From assembly GCA_013817025.1 (NCBI GenBank), contig JACDDK010000067.1, forward strand, positions 1 to 6,098: a stretch of 6,098 bases of DNA. Direction: 5' to 3'. A program made the position numbers and the translations under genes. This document shows, piece by piece, positions 6,096 through 6,098 of this stretch. The notes below the pieces were generated by a model. It made no database searches, was not told where the DNA came from, and saw only the letters and a program-made list of their open reading frames with translations. Each line of letters starts with the position of its first letter. Within the stretch, counting starts at the first letter, position 1. This stretch comes from Rubrobacter sp. Lineage in GTDB: Bacteria; Actinomycetota; Rubrobacteria; Rubrobacterales; Rubrobacteraceae.

Positions 6096-6098
6096 ATC

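Overview
The window reads as high-GC bacterial chromosome, most likely from an actinobacterium. Two features suggest this: a ppk1 - CYTH/CHAD - SixA-type gene row, and an H...TC...R sortase with a long acidic Pro/Val linker. Ile codon ATA is used often (for example PPK1 Ile147, and several Ile codons in the CYTH/CHAD gene), which is unusual at this GC. It would fit a deep-branching lineage such as Rubrobacter, but that placement is inference. The sequence is almost fully coding: five protein genes, no RNA genes, no insertion sequences, no CRISPR, and no gap longer than about 105 bases.

Plus strand, 3-4457: a polyphosphate-centred gene row. ppk1 (polyphosphate kinase, catalytic histidines intact) is followed after 82 bases by a 581-residue CYTH + CHAD fusion (triphosphate tunnel domain plus polyphosphate-binding helical domain). 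Five bases later comes a short histidine phosphatase of the SixA type, probably translationally coupled. The set suggests that polyphosphate is made by PPK1 and bound or processed by the CYTH/CHAD protein, with a phosphohistidine phosphatase made alongside. A weak promoter candidate lies in the ppk1-CYTH/CHAD gap. The row ends at a hairpin with a T-run (4461-4489), which also looks usable from the opposite strand.

Minus strand, 4515-6081: two genes converge on that terminator. The distal one (4515-5189) is a 2H phosphoesterase (2'-5' RNA ligase-like) with both HxT motifs. Its start codon has no Shine-Dalgarno but sits exactly where a leaderless transcript from a TAAAGT -10 box would begin. 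The upstream one (5293-6081) is a membrane-anchored sortase with a five-unit, 15-bp tandem repeat in its linker. It is separated from the 2H gene by a strong intrinsic terminator (5241-5266), so the two are probably independent transcription units.

Nothing here is a wholly new system. The points most worth following are the pairing of a PPK that works through phosphohistidine with a phosphohistidine phosphatase and a CHAD protein, the degenerate ExExK signature (ETEWQ) of the CYTH domain, and the apparently leaderless 2H gene.
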